A stretch of DNA of 64,000 nucleotides, taken from NCBI GenBank assembly GCA_963707135.1, contig CAVPOY010000001.1:277495-341494 (forward strand), in the 5' to 3' direction. Positions within the stretch are counted from its first letter, which is position 1; every line of letters starts with the position of its first letter. The position numbers and the translations under genes are program-made. The stretch comes from JBGSTR01 sp963707135. GTDB lineage: Bacteria > Pseudomonadota > Gammaproteobacteria > Chromatiales > Chromatiaceae. Positions 8,807 through 17,221 of this stretch are shown here, piece by piece. Below the pieces are notes generated by a model. It searched no databases, had not been told where the DNA came from, and was given only the letters and a program-made list of their open reading frames with translations.

Positions 8807-9025
8807 ATGAGCGATGAGATGAGCGAGCAGCAGACCCGAGACGAAGGCCGCAGGGCTTTTCTGAAGAGCGGTGCCGCGGCGGGCGCGGCCGCGGTTGCCA
8901 CGACGTTGCTCCCAAGCGGCGTCCTGGCCGCGATCGACCGGGAGCCGGCGGGGTCCGCGCCTCGTAAGAAGGGCTACCAGCTGTCACAGCATGTCATCGA
9001 CTACTACAAGAGCGCCAGCCTGTAA
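8807..9025 (+). CDS. Small Tat-signal protein of the formate dehydrogenase region
   Basis: 72 residues. A twin-arginine signal (RRAFLKSG, Arg15-16, followed by an Ala-rich h-region) takes up half the protein; the short remainder ends YQLSQHVIDYYKSASL. It matches the small 'formate dehydrogenase region Tat target' proteins found directly upstream of the catalytic subunit. GGAGGA stands six bases before the ATG at 8807; an ATG at 8801 is too close to that site. The mature part is about 30-35 residues, so it may be a small extra subunit or assembly factor. Confidence 0.85.
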   Translation: MSDEMSEQQTRDEGRRAFLKSGAAAGAAAVATTLLPSGVLAAIDREPAGSAPRKKGYQLSQHVIDYYKSASL

Positions 9026-9066
9026 CGCTCGCCGGCACTCAGCGCACAAGACTCGGAGAGAACGCC

Positions 9067-11976
9067 ATGAAGCTCCAGAAAATGCCCTCGCACGCCACGG
9101 CGGCGGAATCACCCAGGTCGCGCGTCGGCGCGCTCGCGGTGGACCGACGCGAGTTTCTTCGCAGCACGGGTCTCCTTGCGGGGGGCGCGGCCGCCGCGGC
9201 CGCCCTTGCGCCCGGCATGGTGCGCCGGGCGGAGGCCACCGCGGCACCCGAGCAGGCCGCCGGGGCGAAGACGACAGCGCGCACCATCTGCACTCACTGC
9301 TCGGTGGGCTGCGGCATCTACGCCGAGGTCACCGATGGGGTCTGGACCGGTCAGGAGCCGGCGTTCGATCATCCGTTCAACCGGGGCGCGCATTGCGCCA
9401 AGGGCGCGTCGGTGCGCGAGCACGGGCACGGCGAGCGGCGGCTCAAGTACCCGATGAAGCTGGTCGACGGAAAATGGCGGCGGATCTCGTGGGACGAGGC
9501 GGTCAACGAGGTCGGCGACCAGATGCTGCAGATTCGAGAGCAGTCCGGGCCGGACTCGGTCTACTGGCTGGGCTCCGCCAAGCACAGCAACGAGCAGGCC
9601 TACTTGTTCCGCAAGTTCGCGGCCCTCTGGGGTACCAACAACGTCGATCATCAGGCCCGCATCTGTCATTCCACGACGGTCGCCGGCGTAGCCAACACCT
9701 GGGGCTACGGCGCGATGACCAACTCCTACAACGACATCCACAACTCCAAGGCGATCCTGATCATCGGCGGCAACCCGGCGGAGGCCCATCCGGTGTCGCT
9801 GCTGCACGTCTTCCGCGGCAAGGAGCGAAACAACGCCCCCCTGATCGTCATCGACCCGCGCTTCACTCGCACCGCGGCCCACGCCGACCACTACGTGCGG
9901 ATTCGGCCGGGTACCGACGTGCCGTTCGTCTACGGCATGCTCTGGCACATCTTCCAGAACGGCTGGGAGGACAAGGCGTTCATCCGCCAGCGGGTCTACG
10001 GCATGGACGAGGTGCGAAAGGAGGTCGCGAAGTGGACGCCGGACGAGGTGGAACGCGTCACGGGCGTGCCCGAGGCGTTGGTACTGCGCACCGCCAAGCT
10101 GATGGCCGACAATCGCCCGGGGACCTTCATCTGGTGCATGGGCGGCACTCAGCACACCATCGGCAACAACAACACCCGGGCCTACTGCATCTTCCAGCTC
10201 GCGTTGGGCAACATGGGCGTCGCGGGCGGCGGAACCAACATATTCCGTGGCCACGACAACGTGCAGGGTGCGACCGACATGGGCGTCCTGTCCCATGACC
10301 TGCCGGGCTACTACGGGCTCGCCGAGGGGGCCTGGAAACACTGGGCGTCCGTCTGGGGTGTCGATTACGAATGGCTCAAGGGCCGGTTCGACCAGGCCGA
10401 GATCACGGACCAGGGGGCCTACGAGACGGAAGGTGACAAGCCGCTCCCGCCCATGAACGCCAAGGGCATCCCGGTCTCGCGCTGGATCGACGGCGTGCTC
10501 GAGGACAAGGCCAATATCGCCCAGAGGGACAACGTCAGGGCGATGGTCCTGTGGGGTCACGCGCCGAACAGCCAGACCCGCGGCCCCGAGATGAAAAAGG
10601 CCATGGAGAAGCTGGACCTGATGGTCATTATCGACCCCTATCCGACGGTCTCGGCGGTCATGCAGGACCGTACCGACGGCGTCTATCTGCTGCCGGCCTG
10701 CACCCAGTTCGAGACTTACGGCTCCGTAACGGCTTCGAACCGCTCCGTGCAGTGGCGCGACAGGGTCATCGAGCCGCTGTTCGAGTCGCTCCCGGATCAC
10801 ACCATCATGTACAGGCTGGCGAAGAAGCTCGGGTTCGCCGACGAGTTGTGCAAGAACATCCAGGTAAACGGCGAGGAGCCGCTGATCGAGGACATCACCC
10901 GCGAGTTCAACCGCGGGATGTGGACCATCGGCTACACCGGGCAGAGCCCGGAGCGCTTGAAGGCCCACCAGCAGAACTGGCACACCTTCGACTTCACCAG
11001 CCTCAAGGCCATCGGCGGCCCCGCCGACGGTGACTTCTACGGGCTGCCCTGGCCCTGCTGGGGAACGGCCGAGATGAGGCATCCGGGTTCCCCGAATCTC
11101 TACGACACATCCATCACGGTCGCCGAGGGTGGGCTGCCCTTCCGGGCGCGCTTCGGGGTCGAGCGCGATGGTGTGAATCTGCTGGCCGAGGAGTCCTATA
11201 CGGTCGGATCCGAGATCGAGGACGGCTACCCCGAGTTCACCGCGGACCTGTTGAAGCAGCTCGGCTGGTGGGACGACCTCACCGCCGAGGAGAAGGCGAA
11301 GGCCGAGGGCAAGAACTGGAAGACGGACCTCTCCGGCGGCATCCAGCGGGTGGCCATCAAGCATGGCTGCGCGCCCTACGGGAACGCGAAGGCGCGCTGC
11401 GTGGTCTGGACCTTCCCGGACGCGGTGCCGATCCACCGCGAGCCGCTGTACACCACTCGGCGGGATCTGGTCGAGAAATACCCGACCTACGAGGACCGCA
11501 AGTCCTTCTACCGCCTGCCGACCCGTTACCAGTCCATTCAGGCCACCGACTACTCGAAGGACTTCCCGCTGATCCTCACCAGCGGGCGTCTGGTCGAATA
11601 CGAGGGCGGCGGCGACGAGACCCGCTCGAATCCCTGGCTCGCCGAGCTCCAGCAGGACATGTTCGCCGAGATCAATCTGCGGGACGCCAACAACGCCGGG
11701 GTTCGCGACGGCAAGGACATGTGGCTCGAGAGCCCTGAAGGGGCGCGCATCCGGGTCAAGGCCCTGGTCACCGAGCGCGTGGCCCCGGGCGTGGTGTTCA
11801 CGCCGTTCCACTTCGGCGGCCATTTCCAGGGCGCCGACCTGCGGGCGAAGTATCCGGAGGGGGCCGACCCCTATGTGCTGGGCGAGGCCTGCAACACCGC
11901 GTTCACCTACGGCTACGACTCGGTCACGGCGATGCAGGAGACCAAGTGCTCGCTATGCAAAATCTACCCGGCCTGA
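9067..11976 (+). CDS. fdhA: Formate dehydrogenase, catalytic molybdopterin subunit (Tat-exported)
   Basis: 969 residues. A Tat signal (DRREFLRSTG, Arg27-28) directs it to the periplasm. The N-terminal 4Fe-4S site is Cys75, Cys78, Cys82 and Cys110. The molybdenum ligand is Cys200 in the family motif ICHSTTV, where selenocysteine enzymes have TGA, and His201 follows. The C-terminal part (for example SGRLVEYEGGGDETRSNPWL) is the molybdopterin dinucleotide-binding domain. It oxidises formate to CO2 and passes electrons to FdhB. It is followed after 34 bases by fdhB and preceded by its small Tat partner and chaperone. Confidence 0.97.
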   Translation: MKLQKMPSHATAAESPRSRVGALAVDRREFLRSTGLLAGGAAAAAALAPGMVRRAEATAAPEQAAGAKTTARTICTHCSVGCGIYAEVTDGVWTGQEPAFDHPFNRGAHCAKGASVREHGHGERRLKYPMKLVDGKWRRISWDEAVNEVGDQMLQIREQSGPDSVYWLGSAKHSNEQAYLFRKFAALWGTNNVDHQARICHSTTVAGVANTWGYGAMTNSYNDIHNSKAILIIGGNPAEAHPVSLLHVFRGKERNNAPLIVIDPRFTRTAAHADHYVRIRPGTDVPFVYGMLWHIFQNGWEDKAFIRQRVYGMDEVRKEVAKWTPDEVERVTGVPEALVLRTAKLMADNRPGTFIWCMGGTQHTIGNNNTRAYCIFQLALGNMGVAGGGTNIFRGHDNVQGATDMGVLSHDLPGYYGLAEGAWKHWASVWGVDYEWLKGRFDQAEITDQGAYETEGDKPLPPMNAKGIPVSRWIDGVLEDKANIAQRDNVRAMVLWGHAPNSQTRGPEMKKAMEKLDLMVIIDPYPTVSAVMQDRTDGVYLLPACTQFETYGSVTASNRSVQWRDRVIEPLFESLPDHTIMYRLAKKLGFADELCKNIQVNGEEPLIEDITREFNRGMWTIGYTGQSPERLKAHQQNWHTFDFTSLKAIGGPADGDFYGLPWPCWGTAEMRHPGSPNLYDTSITVAEGGLPFRARFGVERDGVNLLAEESYTVGSEIEDGYPEFTADLLKQLGWWDDLTAEEKAKAEGKNWKTDLSGGIQRVAIKHGCAPYGNAKARCVVWTFPDAVPIHREPLYTTRRDLVEKYPTYEDRKSFYRLPTRYQSIQATDYSKDFPLILTSGRLVEYEGGGDETRSNPWLAELQQDMFAEINLRDANNAGVRDGKDMWLESPEGARIRVKALVTERVAPGVVFTPFHFGGHFQGADLRAKYPEGADPYVLGEACNTAFTYGYDSVTAMQETKCSLCKIYPA

Positions 11977-12010
11977 TGTCGGCGACTGCTGCGCAACGGA
12001 GATAAAGATC

Positions 12011-12646
12011 ATGGCAAGAATGAAATTTTTCTGTGATGCCGAGCGCTGCATCGAGTGCAATGGCTGCGTCACGGCCTGCAAGAACGTCAACGAGGTCCCC
12101 TGGGGCATCAACCGCCGGCGCGTCGTGACCATCAACGACGGCGAGCCCGGGGAGCGCTCCATGTCGGTCGCCTGCATGCACTGCTCGGATGCGCCCTGCA
12201 TGGCGGTCTGTCCGGTCGACTGCTTCTACCAGACCGCCGACGGCTTGGTGCTGCACGACAAGGATATCTGTATCGGCTGCGGGTACTGCTTCTACGCCTG
12301 CCCCTTCGGTGCCCCGCAGTTTCCCACCGAGGGTGCCTTCGGCTCCCGCGGCAAGATGGACAAGTGCACCTTCTGCGCCGGCGGACCGGAAGCGGACGGC
12401 AGCGCGGAGGAGCGCCGCAAATACGGTGCGAATCGGCTCGCGGAGGGCAAGCTGCCGGCCTGCGCCGAGATGTGCGCCACCAAGGCGCTGCTGGCCGGTG
12501 ACGCCGACGTCGTTGCGGACATCTACAGAGAGCGGGTCGCTTACCGCGGTGCGGTGGGGCTTCAGCGCGGCTGGGGGGTGGCCTACGGCAAGCCGGGGGT
12601 GCGCGAAACCCAGGGGATGGAAGGCAAGGCGGCCGGGAGGGACTGA
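12011..12646 (+). CDS. fdhB: Formate dehydrogenase, 4Fe-4S beta subunit
   Basis: 211 residues from the ATG at 12011, with a purine-rich ACGGAGATAAAG upstream. Four ferredoxin-type cluster motifs are visible: Cys13, 16, 19 and 23; CMHCSDAPCMAVCP; CIGCGYCFYACP; and KCTFC with a final CAEMC. It transfers electrons from FdhA towards the membrane cytochrome. There is no signal of its own, as expected for a subunit carried out by the Tat signal of FdhA. No C-terminal membrane anchor is evident, so attachment should be through FdhC. Confidence 0.95.
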   Translation: MARMKFFCDAERCIECNGCVTACKNVNEVPWGINRRRVVTINDGEPGERSMSVACMHCSDAPCMAVCPVDCFYQTADGLVLHDKDICIGCGYCFYACPFGAPQFPTEGAFGSRGKMDKCTFCAGGPEADGSAEERRKYGANRLAEGKLPACAEMCATKALLAGDADVVADIYRERVAYRGAVGLQRGWGVAYGKPGVRETQGMEGKAAGRD

Positions 12647-12679
12647 ACGGGCCTCCAGCGTCCAGTCGCCAGCCGACCA

Positions 12680-12706
12680 GGGAAACGCTGATCTGTTGCG
12701 TTTCCC
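12680..12706. other. Perfect hairpin between fdhB and fdhC
   Basis: GGGAAACGC, a nine-base loop, then GCGTTTCCC, 33 bases after the fdhB stop. No T-run follows, so a classical terminator is unlikely. It could be an attenuating or RNA-stabilising structure that sets the subunit ratio. Confidence 0.4.
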
Positions 12707-12761
12707 GTCCGGGCCAAGGATTGTCCGGCATATTCAATGGATGTAGGCGATTGACAATGGA

Positions 12762-12791
12762 GCGCTCCGCGAGTCGCGCCTCTCGGAGCGC
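12762..12791. other. Second hairpin upstream of fdhC
   Basis: GCGCTCCG and CGGAGCGC arms with a 14-base loop, about 80 bases before fdhC. With the hairpin at 12680 it makes the 224-base fdhB-fdhC gap unusually structured for an operon. It is either an operator or an RNA structure. Confidence 0.35.
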
Positions 12792-12870
12792 GAGCTGATC
12801 AAATGTCAGGATGGCTTCTGATCAGTGTCTGCCCAGAGTGCGGCGCGTCGTCCACCGATGGAGGTGATCC

Positions 12871-13959
12871 ATGAGCGATAGGACCGGTGACATGAAACGT
12901 CGCCGATATCGCACCGCGCTCCGGGGCGCGCTGCTGTTGCTCGCGTTCGTGCTGGTCGTGCCGCTGATCCCCTACGGCCTGGCCGAGACCGGCGTTCAGC
13001 TCACCAACCCCGGCGCCGACCTCTGGCGGGCGGTTCGCCAACGGGTTCAGGAGCCCATGAGCACCCAGGTCGAAGGCATCGACAGCTCGGTGCTGATAAG
13101 CCCCTACGGCGAGGAGTGGCGGCTGTTCCGGGCCGACAAGCTGGTCCCGATCGGCGGGGCGGTACTGCTCGGCACGCTCGCGCTGATCGCGGCCTTCTAC
13201 CTGATTCGGGGGCGCATCCGCATCGACGGCGGGCGATCCGGCAAGCTGGTGCCGCGTTTCTCGGTCAACCAGCGCGTGGTCCACTGGTTCGCCGCCAGTC
13301 AGTTCGTCATCCTCGGGGTCACTGGCCTGGTGATGCTCTATGGCCGCTATGTGCTGATTCCGCTGCTCGGGCCCGAGGGCTTCTCGGCGACCGCCGCGGC
13401 CTGCAAGGAGGTCCACAACCTGTTCGGGCCGGTCTTCCCGTTCGCGATCGTCGCTCTGATCCTGTTGTTCGGGCGCGGCAACGGGTTCCGTTGGCTGGAC
13501 GTCAAATGGTTCCTCAAGGCCGGCGGGCTCTTCGGGCACACCATGGCCGACTCGGGCTACTACAACGGCGGCCAGAAGACCTGGTTCTGGATGACGGTGC
13601 TTTTCGGCCTCGTCATCTCGGTCTCCGGCCTGATCCTGGACTTCCCGGTCTTCGGTCAGGGACGCGATCTGATGGCGCTGGCCCATGTCTCCCATGCCGT
13701 GATCGCCGTGCTTTTCATCGCCGCGGCCTTCGGCCACATCTACATCGGCACACTCGGGATGGAAGGCGCGGCCGAGTCGATGACCCAGGGCTACGTGGAC
13801 GCCAACTGGGCCAAGGAGCACCACAACCTCTGGTACGCGGAGATGGAGCGGGCCGGCATGGTCGACGTCCAGCCCAATGCGCTGGAAGAGGTCAGGCGAC
13901 ACGACGACATCGACTTCAAGGGCTTCGGGTCGCCCGGGGTCAAGGCGGACGAGGGGTAA
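12871..13959 (+). CDS. fdhC: Formate dehydrogenase, cytochrome b gamma subunit
   Basis: 362 residues. A first hydrophobic segment (about 18-36) is followed by a periplasmic stretch and four further membrane spans in the family pattern: NQRVVHWFAASQFVILGVTGL, HNLFGPVFPFAIVALIL, WFWMTVLFGLVISVSGLIL and HAVIAVLFIAAAFGHIYIG. The His residues in these spans are the expected haem b ligands. It passes electrons from FdhB to the quinone pool. GGAGGTGAT precedes the ATG. It sits 224 bases after fdhB behind two hairpins and four bases before the next cytochrome gene, so it may be transcribed with the downstream pair as well. Confidence 0.93.
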   Translation: MSDRTGDMKRRRYRTALRGALLLLAFVLVVPLIPYGLAETGVQLTNPGADLWRAVRQRVQEPMSTQVEGIDSSVLISPYGEEWRLFRADKLVPIGGAVLLGTLALIAAFYLIRGRIRIDGGRSGKLVPRFSVNQRVVHWFAASQFVILGVTGLVMLYGRYVLIPLLGPEGFSATAAACKEVHNLFGPVFPFAIVALILLFGRGNGFRWLDVKWFLKAGGLFGHTMADSGYYNGGQKTWFWMTVLFGLVISVSGLILDFPVFGQGRDLMALAHVSHAVIAVLFIAAAFGHIYIGTLGMEGAAESMTQGYVDANWAKEHHNLWYAEMERAGMVDVQPNALEEVRRHDDIDFKGFGSPGVKADEG

Positions 13960-13963
13960 CCGA

Positions 13964-14605
13964 ATGTTTCTCGACTTCGTGGAGGGGCCGCTCTGGTATG
14001 CCGCGGTGGTGGTCTTCGTCGCGGGTGTCACCATCCGACTGGTGGAGGTCCTCGCCAAGGGGGTCAAGCCGGATCTGGCCCCGTCCCGGGCGGACGGCAC
14101 GGCCGGTGCCCTGCGCACCATCGTGACCCGCTCATGGACCGCGGAGGGCTTTACGCGCGGCGCGACCTTCCACCTGATCGCGGGCTACATGTTCCATATT
14201 GGGCTGTTCGTCCTTTTGCTCTGGGCCGCGCCGCATGTGGACTTCATCCGCGAGCGGATTCTGGGCTTTGGCTGGACGCCCGCGCCCCATTGGCTGTTTA
14301 TTGTCGCCGCGGATCTCGCCTTCGCCGGGATCATCCTGCTCTGGCTTCGCCGCATCATGCACCCGGTGATGCGCAGGATCTCGACCTTCGACGATCATGC
14401 CGGGGCGATCCTGACCTTCGTGGTGATGTTCACCGGCTGCATGGCGCTGCTCAAGAGTCACGACAGCCTGCGGGCGATCCACATGCTGACGGTCTGCCTG
14501 TGGCTGATGTACTTCCCGTTCAGCCGGCTGATGCATGCCTTCACCTTTACCCTAAGCCGCGGCTACACCGGCGCCGCCATGGCCCGCAAGGGCGTTCGGG
14601 CTTGA
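13964..14605 (+). CDS. NarI/DsrM/HdrE-like membrane cytochrome b
   Basis: 213 residues from the ATG at 13964, four bases after fdhC. About five membrane segments are visible, with His in spans such as GATFHLIAGYMFHIGLFVLLL and LRAIHMLTVCLWLMYFPFSRLMHAF, which fit the bis-haem b pattern of NarI, DsrM and HdrE. There is no nitrate reductase alpha or beta gene here. Instead a DsrK/HdrD-like Fe-S gene follows after 16 bases, so the pair resembles DsrMK or HdrDE. It probably links quinone and Fe-S chemistry across the membrane. The direct link to fdhABC is the notable feature. Confidence 0.8.
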   Translation: MFLDFVEGPLWYAAVVVFVAGVTIRLVEVLAKGVKPDLAPSRADGTAGALRTIVTRSWTAEGFTRGATFHLIAGYMFHIGLFVLLLWAAPHVDFIRERILGFGWTPAPHWLFIVAADLAFAGIILLWLRRIMHPVMRRISTFDDHAGAILTFVVMFTGCMALLKSHDSLRAIHMLTVCLWLMYFPFSRLMHAFTFTLSRGYTGAAMARKGVRA

Positions 14606-14621
14606 ACGGGGAGCGAGCGAA

Positions 14622-15944
14622 ATGCCCAGCGTACAGACAGAGCACGATTTCCAGCGTGGCGTCGAGGTCCTGCGTGAGCAGATCGACGGCAAGATCGCTT
14701 CCTACTTCACCAGCTGCGTGCACTGCGGCCTGTGCGCCGAGGCCTGCCTGTTCTACACGGAGACCGGCGACCCGCGCTATACGCCGATCTACAAGGTCGA
14801 GCCCATGCGCCGGCTCTGGCAGCGGGAGAACACCTTCTTCGGCAAGCTCGGCAAGGCGTTGGGGTTCGGGCGCGACCTGACCGCGGACGATTTCGCCGAG
14901 TGGCAGGAGATGACCTATGACAGCTGCACCCTGTGCGGCCGCTGCTCGATGGTCTGCCCGGTCGGCAACGACATCGCCTATATGATCCGCAAGCAGCGCG
15001 AGGCCTTCGCCGCGTCGGGTTACAGCCCCGAGGGCCTGCAGGGGGCGACCCAGCGTGCGCTGGAGATCGGCAGCCCGATGGGACTGACGCTGAAGTCGCT
15101 GGAGGCCCAGGTCAGGCACGTGGAGAAGGCCACCGGGCTCGAGGTGCCGCTCGACAAGAAGGGCGCCGACTACATGGCGCTGCTGTCGTCGATGGAGGTC
15201 ATCAACTTTCCCGAGTACATCGAGAGCCTGGTTCGCATCTTCGACGCGGCCGGGGTCAACTGGACCCTCTCGCGCAAGGCCTTCGAGGCCACCAACAGCG
15301 GCATCCAGATCGGAAGCTCCGAGATCGCCCGGGAGCTGGTGAGCCGGGTCGTCGATGCGGCCGAAGAGCTCGGCGTCAAGTACGTCATCAGCCCCGAGTG
15401 CGGTCACGCCTACATGGCCATCCGCTGGGACGGGCCCAACCTGATCGGGCGCAAGTACGGCTTCGAGGTCGTGCACATCATGGAACTGCTGGACCAGCTC
15501 CGAGCGTCGGGCCGGCTGCAGACCGAGGGTATCGAGGAGCAGCGCCTGACCTACCACGACCCCTGCCAGATCGCCCGCCGAGGCGGCGTCCTGGCGCAGC
15601 CGCGGAACCTGCTGCGGATGGTCGCGCCGGACTACCCGGAGATGTCCGACCACGCCCGCATGAACTGGTGCTGCGGCGGAGGCGGCGGCGTCAGCGCCAA
15701 CGAGGAGACCGCGGACCTGCGCCTGCAGGTGTTCAAACGCAAGAAGCGCCAGCTCGAGGAGATGAACCCGGACACCCTGGTGACGGCCTGTGCCAACTGC
15801 CGGATCGTCATCGAGGAAGGCCTGGAGCACTACGAGATGGACATCTCCGTCATCGGCCTGACCGAGCTCATCGCCGAGCACCTGACGAAGCCGCGTAGGG
15901 TAGCCTCGGCGGCGGAGGGCGGGCCCAGACCCCCAGGAGAGTAA
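14622..15944 (+). CDS. DsrK/HdrD-like Fe-S protein with a CCG domain
   Basis: 440 residues, cytoplasmic. It has two N-terminal 4Fe-4S motifs (Cys32, 35, 38, 42 and Cys102, 105, 108, 112). The C-terminal half carries a CCG domain: DPC, 34 residues, NWCC, 38 residues, CANC. This is close to the C-x31-39-CC-x35-36-C-x2-C signature that binds the special 4Fe-4S cluster of heterodisulfide reductase HdrB/D and DsrK. The earlier ISPECGHAY resembles the degenerate first CCG repeat of DsrK. Relatives reduce disulfides using membrane-derived electrons. With its cytochrome b partner it forms a DsrMK-like module after fdhABC. The substrate is unknown; GlpC-like function is less likely. Confidence 0.82.
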   Translation: MPSVQTEHDFQRGVEVLREQIDGKIASYFTSCVHCGLCAEACLFYTETGDPRYTPIYKVEPMRRLWQRENTFFGKLGKALGFGRDLTADDFAEWQEMTYDSCTLCGRCSMVCPVGNDIAYMIRKQREAFAASGYSPEGLQGATQRALEIGSPMGLTLKSLEAQVRHVEKATGLEVPLDKKGADYMALLSSMEVINFPEYIESLVRIFDAAGVNWTLSRKAFEATNSGIQIGSSEIARELVSRVVDAAEELGVKYVISPECGHAYMAIRWDGPNLIGRKYGFEVVHIMELLDQLRASGRLQTEGIEEQRLTYHDPCQIARRGGVLAQPRNLLRMVAPDYPEMSDHARMNWCCGGGGGVSANEETADLRLQVFKRKKRQLEEMNPDTLVTACANCRIVIEEGLEHYEMDISVIGLTELIAEHLTKPRRVASAAEGGPRPPGE

Positions 15945-15969
15945 TCGATAGCGCGGTGCAGGTCAGACT

Positions 15970-16282
15970 GGAGTGCCTACGAGACTTGCGTCGCTCCCGC
16001 GGTCGACCCCTCGAGGCTCGGCGCTGGAGGGGCTCTCTTGGCGTTCTGCACCACGGAGGATTTCGGCGCGGTGCGCTGGCGGCGGTGAATCTGGGCAACG
16101 ATGCGGACACCACAGGTGCCATCTATGGGCAGCGCGCCGGGGCCTACTATGGTCTCGCCGGGATCACGGCGCCGTGGCGGAGCCGGATCGCCAAGCACGA
16201 CTTGATCTTGGCGCTCTCCGAGGGATTGATGTCGTTTGCGGCGGACCCTGGCCCGGAGGTGGCCAACGTCGCGACGGGATGA
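15970..16282 (+). pseudogene. ADP-ribosylglycohydrolase C-terminal remnant
   Basis: The frame ending at 16282 encodes FRRGALAAVNLGNDADTTGAIYGQRAGAYYG, the strongly conserved metal-binding C-terminal motif of ADP-ribosylglycohydrolases (DADTTGA). The piece that should precede it, LLAFCTTEDF, is in another frame just upstream (about 16035-16065), so a frameshift lies near 16065. The N-terminal two thirds, including the first acidic metal motif, is absent; the fragment abuts the preceding Fe-S gene. Confidence 0.7.
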
Positions 16283-16379
16283 CGTAATCCGCGTCGACTC
16301 GTGGCCGTATTGCAATTCGTTGAAGGTGGGTGGCCCGCTTGTGCGCCGGGAGCGCCGTAACCGGTCTCGCCTCCGCGCT

Positions 16380-17096
16380 TCACATACCCCCCACACGCAC
16401 GTAGATCAGGCAGCCTCTTTCGGAAAACGGCGTGTGCTCGCTCATGTGCGGGCTCCGTATCCAGGTCCCCGCCGGGTAGCGCCCGTGTTCGTCGGCAAGC
16501 TCGCCTTCCAGCACCAGGATCTCCTCGCCGCCCCAGTGCGTGTGGCGCCGAAAACGGGTACCGGGCTCCCAGCGCACCAGTGCTATGTTCTCAGGAAAAC
16601 CAGGCTGGCTGTAGAGCGGCCGTACCGTTAGACCAACAACTACCCCTGGTCGCCAATCGTCGCGGACGGTGGTGTCCTCGAGCATGCGGAATCGATCCTC
16701 TCCCGGGTACTGGCGCAGTCGCACGAACAGCGTGCAGCCGGATTCCGACCGGGGTGAATGCCGGCTGTCATGGGGATTCATCAGGAAAGTGCCGGCTGGG
16801 TAGTCGCCGTACTCGTCGGCGAAGATTCCGTCGAGTACCAGGATCTCCTCACCCTCGGGGTGCGCGTGCTCGGGAAACGCCCCGCCGGGCGCGTAACGCA
16901 CCAGGCTAGTCACCGGCCCAGTTTCGCCGCCCTGGCGGTACAGCGGCTTGCGCCAGACGCTGCCACTCGGGCTTGGCTCCCAAGGCAAGCGGTCCGTGTC
17001 GACGACCACGCGTAGGCCAAGGTCGGCATTGACATCGGCGAGTGGTTCGCTTTCGGATGGCGCCATCGTCTGCAAATGAATCTCCGAGTCGGTCAT
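16380..17096 (-). CDS. Double-cupin protein of the ChrR type
   Basis: About 238 residues with two similar cupin halves: residues about 60-125 (PEHAHPEGEEILVLDGIFADEYGDYPAGTFLMNP) and about 165-232 (RRHTHWGGEEILVLEGELADEHGRYPAGTWIRSP). The HxH...E patterns are the metal ligands expected of the ChrR cupin family. The N-terminal zinc-binding anti-sigma domain of true ChrR is missing and no sigma factor gene lies beside it, so it is more likely a stand-alone metal-binding cupin than an anti-sigma factor. ATG 17096 was preferred to a GTG two codons upstream. Confidence 0.8.
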   Translation of the reverse strand: MTDSEIHLQTMAPSESEPLADVNADLGLRVVVDTDRLPWEPSPSGSVWRKPLYRQGGETGPVTSLVRYAPGGAFPEHAHPEGEEILVLDGIFADEYGDYPAGTFLMNPHDSRHSPRSESGCTLFVRLRQYPGEDRFRMLEDTTVRDDWRPGVVVGLTVRPLYSQPGFPENIALVRWEPGTRFRRHTHWGGEEILVLEGELADEHGRYPAGTWIRSPHMSEHTPFSERGCLIYVRVGGM

Positions 17097-17221
17097 GGGC
17101 ACGCTATTGGTCTGTGGCTACGCGAGCCTACCGGAACGGTTCTTCGCAAGGCTACTCCTGCCTGCTGCCGGTCGCGGGCGACCTTGATCTCCCGACGCGC
17201 GACTTCAGGCACGCGGTCGGA

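Noticed and set aside
9660..9672. Selenocysteine codon in the formate dehydrogenase
   Set aside because: The active-site codon is TGT (Cys200); no in-frame TGA and no SECIS is needed.
9109..11823. Open frame of about 900 codons on the reverse strand
   Set aside because: Antisense shadow of fdhA caused by high GC at third positions; no family resemblance. The same applies to 60879-62822, 12799-14121 and 14547-15881 reverse.
16380..17096. Anti-sigma factor ChrR
   Set aside because: Only the cupin part is present; the zinc-binding N-terminal domain and a neighbouring ECF sigma gene are missing.
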